64,000 nt of DNA from Solen grandis. Its lineage: Eukaryota > Mollusca > Bivalvia > Adapedonta > Solenidae. The stretch covers positions 22,132,110 through 22,196,109 of the forward strand of contig CM037777.1 in NCBI GenBank assembly GCA_021229015.1. Reading direction: 5' to 3'. The position numbers were made by a program, and so were the translations under genes. Below the pieces are notes generated by a model, which was not told where the DNA came from, searched no databases, and worked only from the letters and a program-made list of their open reading frames with translations. This document shows, one piece after another, positions 38,301 through 47,820 of this stretch (position 1 is its first letter; every line of letters starts with the position of its first letter).

Positions 38301-39561
38301 AACTTTTCTTTTCACCAATACTTTTTGCATCTTACTGTATATAGTGAAATCCTTAAACGACATCTTTTCTGAAACCGCTGGACAGAATTTGCTTAAATTT
38401 GGCAGGGGTGATCCTTGGGTGAACCTTCACAAAAGTTGCTAAAACAAATTTGATCCATGTAGAACTCTGGTTGCCATGGCAACGGAAAGAAAAATATGAA
38501 AACTTTAAAAATCATCTACTTCTACATCTTCATCTACTGACCAGATTTCAAGGTGTTCTAGTACAGATGTTCCATGGGTAACCCTATACCCAAGTGAGTG
38601 ATTCAGGGCCTCTATGGTCCTCTTTTTTATACAGTCTTTTCCTTCATAAAGCTATGTAAAACATATATATCTTAAGGAATACACATGACATACATTTCAG
38701 GACGTCTTTTTGTTCGACTCCTGCGAGCAGATATTCGTCTGGATCGGTCAGAAAGCCTCAGATGTAGAGAAGAAGGAACGGCATGACGTATGCCCACGTA
38801 AGTATAGAGAGTCCATGATAAGTACCTCAAGTTATAGAGAGTTATCATTTATGTCGTAAAGAGTGTTGCCTCTCGAGTGTATGAGTGTATTTATGATTAT
38901 AAGATCTGTGTTCGAGGTTATGAGTGCATGTCCGATTTAGACCAGAGTTTATGAGTATATCTATGATTCTTATATACGTTTATGCCTGTATCTATGATTT
39001 AGACCTGAATTTACACTGGCGAATTCAAAGGGGGTGCACCCAACCATACATAAATGTAGACACAAACACACACCAAAAAAACAAAAACAAAAAAACAACA
39101 ACAAAAAAACTCACAAGAATGCACTATTCACAGCTTTAAATTTTTAAATTCAACTATTTCGTCGGGGAGTTCCCCCGGATCCCCAATCCAGCCGGAAGTA
39201 CATTTTTCTCAAGGCTCAGGCAAAGCGACCAGCCGCTTGCATTTTTTTTTTAATATAGCGCCCCCTCTAACCTGAACTCCTGGATCCGGCTCTGGTTTGT
39301 GAGTGTATTTATGATTTAGCCTGTATCTATGATTTAGACATGAGTTTATGAGTGAATCTATGATTAAGACCCTGGGTTTATTAGTGTATCTATGATTCAG
39401 ACATAAGTTTTTGAGTGTATCTTTGGTTAAGACCTTAGTTTATGAGTGTATCCTTGATTTTCCAGAACTACTGTATGAAGACTAAGAGACCTTTCCTTCC
39501 CATTCACGTCGTCAAGGAGGGACGTAACTACGCTTCTCTCGACATTGCCCTGTCTGCTTAA
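13600..39561 (+). CDS. Three-domain gelsolin/severin-like actin-binding protein
   Basis: Thirteen exons: 13576-13606 (ATG 13600), 14386-14466, 14762-14835, 15685-15759, 16083-16154, 25594-25721, 26026-26134, 28860-28970, 30049-30135, 31626-31711, 36602-36680, 38701-38787 (or -38797), 39466-39561. Every other junction keeps phase; the product is about 363 residues, the length of invertebrate three-domain gelsolin-like proteins. G1 (about 30-145) has [47 protein letters not shown] and [13 protein letters not shown]2 (146-248) has [25 protein letters not shown] (the basic strand that binds phosphoinositide in the family) and [18 protein letters not shown]3 (249-363) has [33 protein letters not shown] and [11 protein letters not shown]. 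The expected role is calcium-dependent severing and capping of actin filaments in the cytosol. The exon 12/13 junction carries an apparent 2-base loss (see findings). Confidence 0.93.
14312..14372 (-). mobile_element. tRNA-like SINE relic in gelsolin intron 1
   Basis: The plus strand reads GCGGTCGGGAATCAAACCCACGACC, close in layout to the SINE at 7085-7160 (T arm and anticodon side reversed). It ends only about 14 bases before exon 2, so the intron 3' end is formed right beside it. Confidence 0.5.
16464..16905 (+). repeat. Truncated copy of the AGCTCACCTGAG repeat family
   Basis: It starts TTAGCTTACCTTGCTGAGC. The start is followed by the family's ATGTCCGTCGTC and CATCAACATTTAAC, then text resembling 37.1-37.4 kb (TTGCCATGGCAAC-type segment, CAGATGTTCC). 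It lies in gelsolin intron 5, before the split 0.8-kb element. Confidence 0.6.
16905..17640 (+). mobile_element. Left part of a 0.8-kb element, split by a 7.4-kb insertion
   Basis: The sequence from AAATCAAAGCGCTGAAGGCA to about ACTAGGGAAAATAGTTG matches the reverse complement of 62010-62583 almost throughout. The rest of that element appears at about 25050-25250, in the same orientation. The composite repeat nest lies between the two parts. Confidence 0.75.
20122..20269 (+). repeat. Three consecutive transposon-head hairpins
   Basis: Hairpins with 11-base arms (AGGTTTTCGCA / TGCGAAAACCT) sit at 20122-20149, 20177-20204 and 20240-20269. Each is followed by CTATTGTTCT(T/C) and a T-rich tract in which the next head begins. 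The spacing and alternating loop sequences (TCGCAG, TCGCTG, CCTCGCAG) show separate copies rather than one stuttered end. Confidence 0.85.
24976..24994 (+). repeat. Helitron-like 3' terminus
   Basis: The hairpin ATCGC-AATA-GCGAT (24976-24989) is followed by TCTAG and then T. This matches the Helitron rule of a short subterminal hairpin plus CTRR before a T. It closes the composite repeat on the right. Together with T-tract insertions on the left, it suggests a Helentron/HINE-type non-autonomous family. Confidence 0.45.
25050..25250 (+). mobile_element. Right part of the split 0.8-kb element, ending in a hairpin
   Basis: It contains CAATTATTGTGTCCCGTAAA and ends at the imperfect palindrome TAGTTGTGAGTGAC...ACACACAACTA (25221-25250). 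It is the reverse complement of 61767-61990. It continues the element broken at about 17640. Confidence 0.75.
25741..25985 (+). repeat. Fragment of the AGCTCACCTGAG repeat family
   Basis: It starts AGCTCACATTGAGC, contains GTCCGTGCGAGCGTCCGTCC and GTCGTCAACATTTTC, and ends before gelsolin exon 7. It begins only about 20 bases after the exon-6 donor. Confidence 0.6.
26587..27107. repeat. Foldback/MITE-like element with ~75-bp inverted repeats
   Basis: The arm at 26724-26799 (ACGTCTGAAGCATATTCAGC...) matches the reverse complement of 27029-27107 with few differences, including AAGAAAACTGCTG and GTAAGTATTTTATTTCTT. About 230 bp lie between. Just upstream, a separate perfect 12-base hairpin TTTCACGTGCAG / CTGCACGTGAAA sits at 26587-26598 and 26618-26629. 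No coding frame is seen. It lies in gelsolin intron 7. Confidence 0.75.
28018..28085 (+). mobile_element. tRNA-derived SINE head
   Basis: GACTCTTTGGCTCAGTGGTT is followed by AGAGCATTGGACTTGC: a good box A, D arm and anticodon arm. The T arm (GGCTGGATCCTGG) has lost the invariant TTC, so this is a pseudo-tRNA or SINE head, not a working gene. Confidence 0.55.
29181..29968. mobile_element. MITE-like element in gelsolin intron 8
   Basis: Short inverted ends CATGTGAGGATCCAG (29181-29195) and CTGGATCCGCGCATG (29954-29968) differ at two positions. G-rich runs lie just inside both ends. The same terminal motif, CATGCGCGGATCCAG, occurs at 36706-36720 right after the exon-11 donor, and a CTGGATCCGG fragment lies near 39284. 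A tRNA-like SINE (29440-29550) is nested inside. Confidence 0.55.
29440..29550 (-). mobile_element. tRNA-like SINE nested in the MITE
   Basis: On the minus strand it shows GCGGCCGGGTAGCACATTCA, then GAGCGGTAGC, and a canonical box B GGGTTCGAGCCCC. There is an insertion-like duplication between the D and anticodon arms, so it is not a standard tRNA. Confidence 0.6.
30714..31625 (+). repeat. Minisatellite built from the exon-10 splice acceptor
   Basis: About 19 units of 43-49 bp end in (T/C)TCTCCAG and begin CACAAGTTCTATTCC or CACAAATTTATTTC, with a middle of CTATTGTGTGTGTTCGTGTG type. The last unit runs into the true acceptor TTATTCCAG and exon 10, which starts CACAAGTTCTTTTCTTACC. Every unit therefore carries a polypyrimidine tract, a CAG and the first exon bases. 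The unit has almost no stop codons in any forward frame, which produces long meaningless ORFs. Confidence 0.9.
33773..34816 (+). mobile_element. Full-looking member of the AGCTCACCTGAG repeat family
   Basis: It begins TTTTAGCTCACCTGAGA, ends with the inverse CTCAGGTGAGCGTC and TTGGTCCTCTTGTTTTT. The middle repeats loosely at about 120-150 bp (CCAAACTTGGTCACAATGTG, TTGATAACCAGCCA, GCCCTTGAATT). Elements with these ends are widespread in bivalve introns. It has no coding capacity and lies in gelsolin intron 10. Confidence 0.7.
35791..35853. repeat. TCACTATATG x4 plus poly-C
   Basis: Four exact 10-bp copies at 35791-35830, followed by a run of 14 C at 35840-35853. Confidence 0.95.
37038..38640 (+). 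repeat. AGCTCACC-family repeat interrupted by Tc1/mariner
   Basis: Left part 37038-37399 and right part 38338-38640 share AAACGACATCT(C/T)TTCTGAAAC, TGATCCTTGGGTGAACCTTC-type text and CTCTGGTTGCCATGGCAACG. The right part ends AGTGAGTGATTCAGGGCC...GGTCCTCTTTT. The Tc1 insertion sits at TATA between tandem internal units. Confidence 0.65.
37400..38337 (-). mobile_element. Degenerate Tc1/mariner transposon, 938 bp
   Basis: Terminal inverted repeats CAGTCAGGTGCAAAAGTAT and ATACTTTTTGCATCTTACTG are flanked on both sides by TA (37398-37399 and 38338-38339), the exact Tc1/mariner signature. On the minus strand, the 38270-37950 region encodes a transposase N-terminal HTH ([39 protein letters not shown]). 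Further along are remnants of the catalytic end ([10 protein letters not shown]). Internal deletion and stops make it inactive; an intact element would be longer (about 1.3-1.7 kb). Confidence 0.85.
38701..38797 (+). other. Gelsolin exon 12 with ambiguous 3' end
   Basis: The exon codes [20 protein letters not shown] and DVEKKERHD. Two donors are possible: GAC/GTATGC at 38788 (keeps frame with exon 13) and the stronger CAC/GTAAGTAT at 38798 (shifts frame; exon 13 then stops after six codons, QLLYED). Family members keep a Tyr-Ala-x-x-Tyr helix end here, which the reading after GAC almost provides if two bases were missing. The coding choice therefore depends on transcripts or a sequence check. 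Confidence 0.8.
39466..39561 (+). other. Gelsolin last coding exon
   Basis: Acceptor TTGATTTTCCAG. It reads [20 protein letters not shown] and ends in Ala-Leu-Ser-Ala-TAA. This is the final strand and C-terminus of G3; the phase-0 reading fits the gelsolin family unmistakably, whereas the phase-1 reading stops early. Confidence 0.9.
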
Positions 39562-40199
39562 ATCATGACGTGAGCGTTATTCGTGTTGTGTCCTGCTGAC
39601 ACGCAACGTCACCTCTATACGTCATATATAGAGATGGTTATGACAGGCATCACAAAGTTCTTGGTATAAGACACTATATCTTATATTTGTGTTTTAGTTA
39701 GAAATTATTGTGCTAAAATCCTGAATTCAAATAATGTACTGTTTCAAATAATTTAAACAAGTGCTTTATTTTCAATTTTTTCCTTTTCTATTTATTACTG
39801 TTTATCATATATTTCATTCGTTTATTTATCTTGATGACACATTGTTTTTGTTATTTATTTAACATTTATGACGTATGCTTAATTAACAGCTACATTGTAT
39901 AGTCATAAAAGATAAGATATTTGAATTGTAGGTAAATGAAACAATAATTGTTATAACAATAACATCATATTTTTGTGTACTTTGGAGTTGTACTTTTAAT
40001 GAAACCAATAATTATAAATTAGAAAAATATTTCAGAAATAATCATTTACTTTTGCATATTTTACATTCAGTGAAGATTGCAAAACTGTTTCTCGAGCCTA
40101 TCATGTGACGTGCTTATTAACATTACTTCGTTCTTTATCTTTTGTCTGTACGGACCAAGTGTTGTTTATACTTGTTTTCCATGTTCGAAATCATTTTCT

Positions 40200-40205
40200 A
40201 ATAAA
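40200..40205 (+). terminator. Polyadenylation signal of the gelsolin transcript
   Basis: AATAAA about 640 bases after the stop codon, followed by a T-rich stretch (CCCTTATTTTTTCA). Earlier AT-rich variants exist, so alternative 3' ends are possible. Confidence 0.5.
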
Positions 40206-40289
40206 CATATCTCTTGAAAATGCCCTTATTTTTTCATACAATGTCCCAATTTATTGTTCATAATGATACAGTATCTGTTTTTGTGTGTT

Positions 40290-40599
40290 TTTAGCTCCCA
40301 GATTGTAATCCCCGTCATTAATTTGCTCTAAACATCTTTGAAATTGATGAAACTTGCCTCGAATAATCATTGGATTGCCCTTCGCAAAATTTGTCAAAAT
40401 ATACTTGACCCATGCAGACCTCTAGTTGCTATGGCAAAAAATTTAAAAACTTCAAAAATGTTTTCCTCTGAAACCATTGGTCAGAATTTAATTTCATTTG
40501 GCATGTATGGTCACATCAATGCTGTCTACTATAATTGGTTAAGATAAAATTGATCTCTTGAGAAATAAGGCCCCAAGGGGTCGGCTAGTTTCCTATATA

Positions 40600-40635
<36 letters not shown>

Positions 40636-40857
40636 TTTAATCTTCTTCTTTGAAACTAATGGTCAGAATAAAATTTCTTTTGGGACAAATGGTTACCTCA
40701 TGGCTGTCTTCAAGAATTGCTTAAATTAAGTTGATCACTTGAAAAAAGACTCTGGTTGCTGCTGGAGGTAACCATGTCAAATAAAGCGACTGAAGTTGTT
40801 TTAAATAAGCTTATTTACTTTGGTGAGCGATCTAGGACCATCTAGCCATCTTGTTTA
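40290..40857 (+). repeat. AGCTC-family repeat downstream of gelsolin
   Basis: It starts TTTTTAGCTCCCAG and contains GAAACCATTGGTCAGAATTT-type text twice. It also has a (CT)n-(TA)n tract at 40600-40635. It ends GGTGAGCGATCTAGGACCAT...CATCTTGTTTAT, the family's usual end. Confidence 0.6.
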
Positions 40858-42235
40858 TATTCAGTGTAGTATATACCTAGCTGGAGGGTTGGCGAAATAT
40901 TCCGATATGTCGGTCACAAAGAAACTCACCACGAGACTCTACATTTTGTTGAGTTTAAAATCAAAATAATGAGTAGAAAAAGGCAATAAGATGGGGGGTT
41001 AAACCGACATAAACTCCTTAATTTTCAATGTACATAAAAACAGAAAACCCATGTAAATTTCTTTACTTGTTTACATCTTCCTTTTAAAATGTTTTATAAA
41101 CAATATATAGCAGACAAAATTACTTCACAGTACAACATAAAAACGCAGATAGAAAACAAAACAGTGTCCTTAAACATATCTTAAGATTTGATAAACCCTA
41201 AATTTCCATCTTACGATGGCTAACGTTTTACATTAAGATAGCACACAATAAGTTTTACCTACGACAATTTTATGTCTGTTTGTAATTGAATTGTATCGAG
41301 GCTGCTCCATCCAATAATTGTGACATTGGTATGACCGGGACGATTGAGAAATAAAACTATACAAAGTTTTATCGCTCTTGACTTCGAGATTAATGGGGGG
41401 ACATAACTGCAATGAAAGGGTGAGACCAACGCCCGGTCCAGCCCTTTCAGAGGCCGTGTTTCCTAGCCGTGTTATCAACATATATTTGGCATAAGAATGA
41501 AGTTGTTTCATCGATTTGCACACGTGTATAAGCTTGGATTTGTTTGGATTACTTGCAACATATGTAAGAAATTTAATTTTGATTAGTTTTGTTTATTCGT
41601 AGTAAGTAATAGGTTTTATTTTATATATATATATAAATATATATATATATAAAGTTTTAGGACAAGATTCAAAATAAAGATTATAATGTTATGTGATTCC
41701 AGTTATTGTAACAGGTGAAGAAGAAAAAATGAGAGATAGAAGGAAGACATCTTTATGATTCTTTATCATTTCTAATAAGTAATGAAGAAAATGATTTACT
41801 TTTCTTTATTTATCTACTCGTTTGCTCAAAATTAGCGAAGTAAGTATTACTTTGTGGTGATTGAGAAAAATAAAAGAAAAATCAGAAAATACTATATTAA
41901 AATAGAGAGGAATGATGCACACCATTATGCAAAAAAGAAAATAATAATAAACTGTTTGTTTCCACTAACATCTTAAAATAATAAAAGGTCAGTAAAACTT
42001 TTTTCTTATTATTTCTTTATAGAATGTGACGTTGTTTTCTTGGATTTGGCTTTCCATCAATTGTACTTCAATCATTTGGGAGCATTGCCTATGGTGCTAC
42101 ATCATTCCGATATGTAGCCCGAAACCACATCAGATTACACATCGTTACCAAATGTGACCCTCACTGATAACCTGTAATTAAATTACACTGACTGCGCCAC
42201 GTAAGGGGGTCATACAGAACCAATTTTAAGGACGA

Positions 42236-42305
42236 TGGCATGTTGCAGCAGGGGTTCGAACCCGTGACCTCCCGATTTCGGTGTGTAACATTCTTGAATT
42301 TAGCC
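42236..42305 (-). mobile_element. tRNA-like SINE relic
   Basis: The plus strand reads GCAGGGGTTCGAACCCGTGA: a fully symmetric box B, with the anticodon side CCTCCCGATTTCGG after it. The 5' half is degraded. Confidence 0.45.
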
Positions 42306-43009
42306 ACAATGTGATTAAGTGATATATCATTTCTGGTACAAGTGTTCCAGACTCTTATTTTCAAACATCTCAAATCAAATGGTACTTAAAGCAGTGGGAC
42401 CCTAATGGGCACTTTGGAGATCTGTAAAATGGTAAATATTGTTGTGTTGTATGCCTAAAAGGACATCTGTATGCAAAATTACAGTCCGGTTTGAACTTAT
42501 GGACATTTTTATCTAAAGTTTAGACATTAAAAGGTTTCTTTTATTAGAAATAAGGAAATTCTAAATGTAATGTCCTATCCTCTTTATGAAATAATGTTCT
42601 ACTATTGATTATCGTTCAGAAATAAATAAAACTATTCGGCACACAATCACACATATTAAATGATTGTTTAAATCCTTTCTGCTAAAACGCCTAATTAAGA
42701 AATATCTCTAAAATTTACATAAAAGAAAGGCATAATTGAAAGTTTACTTAAGATTTATAATAAGTATATTGGTTCATCTTGCTAAATTTAAAGACTTTAA
42801 AGATTTTGATAATTTTTATATCATTGTACTTTCAAAATACAATGTACCATATTTGTTAAACGTATCATTAATTATCCAATAAATACCTTTATAAATAATA
42901 CAAATAATGATAAATAAATGAAAATAATAAAAAACAAAAACATTGTTTTCTTTCTTAGTCCCGTCCGAGTGATACATAAATAAACGCTAAAGAATGAAAT
43001 AGACAGATT

Positions 43010-43080
43010 TTTTTACCCCATTGGGGTTTGAACCCACTACCCTCAGTTTCAAAGCAATTGTAATGCATACCTTAAACCAT
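43010..43080 (-). mobile_element. tRNA-like SINE relic
   Basis: CCCATTGGGGTTTGAACCCA on the plus strand gives a box-B-like T arm on the minus strand, followed by the anticodon side. It is degraded beyond that. Confidence 0.4.
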
Positions 43081-44413
43081 ACTCCAAATTACGGAATTCC
43101 GAAAATCGTGAAATTACGAAGCTTAAACGCGAAATTACAATGCGATATCGAAGACATGGTCATTTTGCGTTATCAGCATCGAATCTTTGCGTTTTAGCCC
43201 TTTCGTACTTTCGTGGTTTCGCATTTCAGATTATTTCATTCATAGGAGATAACCCTTTCGGAATTTTATAACTTTTAATGTACATGTATATGCGTTGTTG
43301 CTATTCAGCCGCATGTTTTGCAGTGTTCAATAAGCAAAATTGTTCTCCTAGTCTGTTGTCTGTTATCATGTTAATAAAAGGACAACACGATTGAAAACAC
43401 CGGACATCAAATAGTGTTGGTACATGTATATCTTAAAGATAATCTCTTAAAAAAGCGAGTAAAACATGAGAAATTAATCTTTAGTAATAGTAATATGTAT
43501 GTATATAAATATAGTATATAGTAAATTTCTAATACAATACTTTATATTGTATCAGATATAAGGAATATTAATATGAAGATACAGGTAATAAATAAATTAT
43601 GAATAATAAGGGACTGGTAAATCTGTGGAAAACGGATTAATGGTTTCAATATTGATTAAAGATTAAATGTAATACGCGTTAAATATATTTCACAAGCACG
43701 AGTCTTTCAGGTAAACTATATCCTTTGTATATACATTATTATCATTTTTAGGTAGATATATTGCATCCTGCATAAGATATGGTCATATCCAACAAATGAT
43801 GTTTAGAATAATATAAGCATGCAGCTGCAGCGAATGCAAATTATATAAGCAAGGGTCAAATTGGAACCTGTTTATTATTTGTGTGTTTTTGCTCAAGTCA
43901 AACTTTCTTTTAATCCAATCTAAAATTACACCCTGCGTTTTTTGTGTTTTTTGGGGTGTTTTTTTTTTTTTTTTTTTTTTTTTTGGTCATAGTATATTAT
44001 TTTTTAAAAAATGTCTTCATATAACTCGTTAAAATCACACTACCAGTAAGAACTGTTTTCCTGTAAATTAATTAGTGCAGCGTGTTCAAAATAAACAGAT
44101 TTTGTTTTACTTCTGCACGCGAAAACGAACGAACATATCCGGAAATAAACGAGTGTCTTGAAAATACTGGCGACATTATTATTCAGTGGTAGACGTGGTT
44201 TACTATGCATGAGCAGACCATAGATCATTCTTAATTAAATTAAACGCTCTTCATGGTTAAGAGCCAAAATATAACGTTCTTCATGAAAAAGTCGGAGTAA
44301 AATTCAAATAACAGGCTTGTGAATGGCTGAGAGATCACTAGCAAAATAGGCGGACACTAATTAATACTTTCTCTTCTGCATCTTTTTATGACGCAATCAC
44401 AAACGTCACAAAG

Positions 44414-47247
44414 GCGCGTGCCAAGATATCGATTACAACTGCGACTTCCTGGATACCAGTAAAAGATCCAACACCGGGTATTTACACTGCAGTAGACAAG
44501 GTTGCTGTGGGGACTTTGCGAACAGGCACTGTTGTACAGGGTAAGTCTTTTAATACAGTTAAATAAAGATTGAGTTATCTGATTGTATTCTATGGTTATC
44601 ATCCAGCTTGGAACAATTATACATAAGATGCCTCAACACAACATGTTGATGGATGGACCTGTGACTGTATGCCCCTTCGGCATTACTGGCCCGAGAGCAA
44701 AAAACTGTAGGTTAACCATACATTATCTTATGATTTAATAGGGTGAACTCTGTTCTACGGTTGCACATAAACTTAATACATGTAATATCATTATATTGCC
44801 AAATTTTCCCCGGCGCACGTTGAAAGTTCTATCTATTCTGCCAAAGCGGTAAGAATCAATGTGGAAAGACGTTCATATTTGTAAATGGGTTACTTTTGTC
44901 GGCGGCGGCGACCATTACTCTACCTTCTGGTGTTTTATAGTTATTCCCCTTTGATAGATTTTCTTAAAGCATTTCTTGTCCGGAGCATAATTTTGTCACC
45001 ATAAGTTTGAATGACTTGGGACTTAAAATGTATGTTTCTTGCAATAACCCGGAGTGCAGTGCACAAAGAACCATAACTCTTCCTTGTCCGTATTTTAAGT
45101 TATTCCCCTTTGATAGATTTTCTTTGAGCATTTCTTGTCCGGAGCATAACTTTTTCACCATAAGTTTGAATGACTTGAGACTTGATAGGTATGTTAAAAG
45201 GGTTAAACAACAACAAAAAGTAATCATATTTCATTATACTTGTTAATATGTTTAAGTTATAATAGTCCTTACATTTTTTTTTTATCTTCATAAGCCTTTC
45301 TCTGTTTGATGGCAACATCATTGTGCATCAATACCCTACCTTAAAAGAAAGTGACAAACTGGCATCTTTACTGGCAACAGATAAGTCTTCATTAGGCGAC
45401 ACATCAAACTCGCAGAGTTCTAGTTATTTTAGTTTTTGCATGATAGTTCAATGTACAATACACTGTGACACAATAAATAGCCTCTTCATGCGATTTCTCC
45501 GTTTGTAATAATAGAAATATTGTCCATAGTATACGAATGCTCTGTTATCATCTGATATGTGGCTATGATGTTGTCCAGAACATCCATTTTGAATCAGTAT
45601 GAAAGATGCACTGTTGAGCATTGGTAAAATTTTAAAATTAGAGACCTCTTTGTCGTCTCTTGGTGATCATAACCTGATTTATTAACCCAAGGTGCCACCG
45701 TGTTTGTAAAGAGGTTTAGACTCTCGAACACTATCAGGTGGAACACATTTTAACACAGTTTGTAAATCTTGATTTCGCCGATACATTGAGAACTACTGCC
45801 ATTACCGGAAGCCAAATTTGCTGTTGTTAAGAGATTAATAAATCCGTCATGTACGACTTTTAGTGACGGAAACTGAGTATGTCATTGTATGGAATGCCGA
45901 TAGAAACCGAGTTTTTACGTGACGAGGTTGCATTTCTTTTGTTTGTCAAATTAAATTTAATGAATATGTACACATTTTCAAAGGATGCAAATAACGTTTT
46001 TAACCAGCTGTAACCTGGCATAAACACGATCGTTACAAGAAAAGATGAACACATATTGGTAAATTGATGATATTCAATATTGCATATATAGTAAAAAAAA
46101 AAATATTATTACTCTGCCTGGATAACACTCCATTTTTGACGCCTTAATGTCGAGTTCCCAAACTGTCTTACCTACTGAACCACCGGGACTGTACATTTAT
46201 TAACTGGAGTGATTAGTTACCTGGCGTACTTCCAGCCAGTCGGGGTTTAAATTGCAATTTATTCTTTTGAATATTTACTTTTTTATAACAGTTTATTTAA
46301 CACGTTATCTCCAGCATCGATTGTTAATACACCTTAATTCAGTTTCGGCTTCTATAATGCAGTCATATTCAAATAAATATGGAGTTTATCACTACTTAGT
46401 GATAAAACAGAAAACAAAATTTGGAACTTTATCTCCGCGTAGTAAAAAGGGGGGAATATTGCGTCTAACTATAGCCCCGTAGTGTCCAATGCAGAAAAGC
46501 GTTGCAAGCAGTCCGGTTCAAAAACGAGTTTTGAAACCGTTATCAGTCAATCTTTGACTTATCTCAATAACTTTCAGGCCGCTTGTTCCAATAGCTATCG
46601 TGTTTGGGAGTGTGATAGCTGTCTTGATATCGGCTGTTGTGGTTGGTTTCTGTTACCATAGTTACCAGCAGACAATCAAACGTCGCAAGCAGACGATTCC
46701 CTCCAGAAATACAGGTAATCGTTGGTTTTTGATGACATCTTCGGAAATCAAGTGCAGCTATTCTTATTATTATTTTCTCAGTTTACAATATTACTAAGTC
46801 ATCTGTTTTTAGGAATAACCGTCCCCTTGCTGTATTATGTAATTTTAGTCTATAATGTAATATATATGTTCTTTAAGAAAAAGCGCTGAAACACTAGATC
46901 ATCATTTCCTTTTATGTCTAAAATTGATAAAGAAAACTACATATAAATAAAAAAAACTACACCTTAACAGTTCTGAATACAAAGGAAGAGTATTTCTTTT
47001 AGATTTATTATGATATGTTTTAATGGTTTTCAGAGTAAGTTTTATATTGAGATGACCCTGTCGTATTTCAGGGTCATACACCGATATACCGCTGCCATCC
47101 CCGCCCATACCGGCACCCCCTCTATACAACCCCTCTAGGATGAAGCCATCTGTCTTCAGCCCGCAACCTTTCAGGACTCCCAGAAATCTGGAGCCGGATA
47201 ACCATCCTCCGCCCTCTTTCTTACATCCACCCAGATTCAAACCATGA
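44414..47247 (+). CDS. Shisa-like single-pass membrane adaptor with PPxY tail (5' exon missing)
   Basis: Exons 44414-44540, 46578-46714 and 47072-47247 join in phase (2, then 1) to a TGA at 47245-47247. Exon 1 encodes a Cys-rich ectodomain: ACQDIDYNCDF, then YLHCSRQGCCGDFANRHCC. The CxxxGCCG...HCC spacing matches the STMC6/Shisa-type fold. Exon 2 encodes a 20-odd residue hydrophobic segment (IAIVFGSVIAVLISAVVV), then GFCYHSYQQTIKRRKQ, so the basic side is cytoplasmic. Exon 3 is Pro-rich (YTDIPLPSPPIPAPPLYNPS, later PPPSFLHPPRF) and includes PPLY, a WW-domain-binding PPxY motif. Shisa-like proteins act as adaptors that recruit WW/HECT-type partners and control receptor trafficking. This is inferred from family layout. 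The N-terminal signal peptide exon is not seen. A second open frame over exon 1 lacks the Cys pattern and does not join. Confidence 0.75.
44941..45258. repeat. Tandem dimer, period about 159 bp, in the Shisa-like intron
   Basis: TTATTCCCCTTTGATAGATT at 44941 recurs at 45100. The following TCTTGTCCGGAGCATAA and CACCATAAGTTTGAATGACTT also repeat at the same spacing. The copies differ by a few percent. Confidence 0.8.
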
Positions 47248-47527
47248 CATGGTTTTGGAGTGTCCATCATGTTCATAACCGGAAGTCCATGAGAAGCCAT
47301 TATACTTGCCACAGTGTTTATTCTGTACTTTATGCCTTATAGACACAGCGAACAGTTAAAATGTTTATTTATATAGAAAGGAAATATTTACTATCCATCG
47401 GTATAGAACATTAACAATGATAAGAAAAAATGCAATTGCATCGTGTGCTAGGATAGTAAACTTTTGTGAAACTCAAGCGTTGTAACCAAGCAGAAAGGAA
47501 AATTGTCTTCCTGCACTGCAACAATTT

Positions 47528-47533
47528 AATAAA
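47528..47533 (+). terminator. Candidate polyadenylation signal for the Shisa-like gene
   Basis: AATAAA about 280 bases after the stop codon. It lies between the two convergent genes, 290 bases before the stop of the C1q gene on the other strand. Confidence 0.4.
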
Positions 47534-47706
47534 ATAACGCTTATATATTACAGCATAACAATAGCCTAAAGTTGAATGCGTGTATGTTTACACTTTCCAA
47601 TAGCCTTATCAATTGTTTGAAAATGAAATCAAAGTGTGCACAGAGTCAAGTCTCTTTAATGATGAAAAGAAACCCTGGATTGCTTATTGAAGTTGGGACA
47701 TGAGGA

Positions 47707-47708
<2 letters not shown>

Positions 47709-47742
<34 letters not shown>
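47709..47742. repeat. (AC)n microsatellite
   Basis: About 17 AC repeats in the short space between the convergent Shisa-like and C1q genes. Confidence 0.95.
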
Positions 47743-47744
<2 letters not shown>

Positions 47745-47820
47745 AAAGTTGTTTGGTTAATTACATTAAATGAACGCTTGTCAAATAACTAAACAAACAG
47801 AAACTATGATATTTGACATT

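Larger units (their letters stand above)
40860..44413. other. Intergenic or 5' intronic region before the Shisa-like exons
   Basis: AT-rich. It holds two tRNA-like relics (42236-42305 and 43010-43080, minus strand) and a poly-T tract (43959-43984). The Shisa-like protein still needs a signal-peptide exon that should lie here or further upstream; I found none I could defend. Confidence 0.4.

Noticed and set aside
46902..47312. 136-codon minus-strand frame over the Shisa-like last exon
   Set aside because: The plus strand reads in phase with the two upstream exons and gives the expected Pro-rich tail; the opposite frame is a shadow (Gly-rich mirror of Pro codons).
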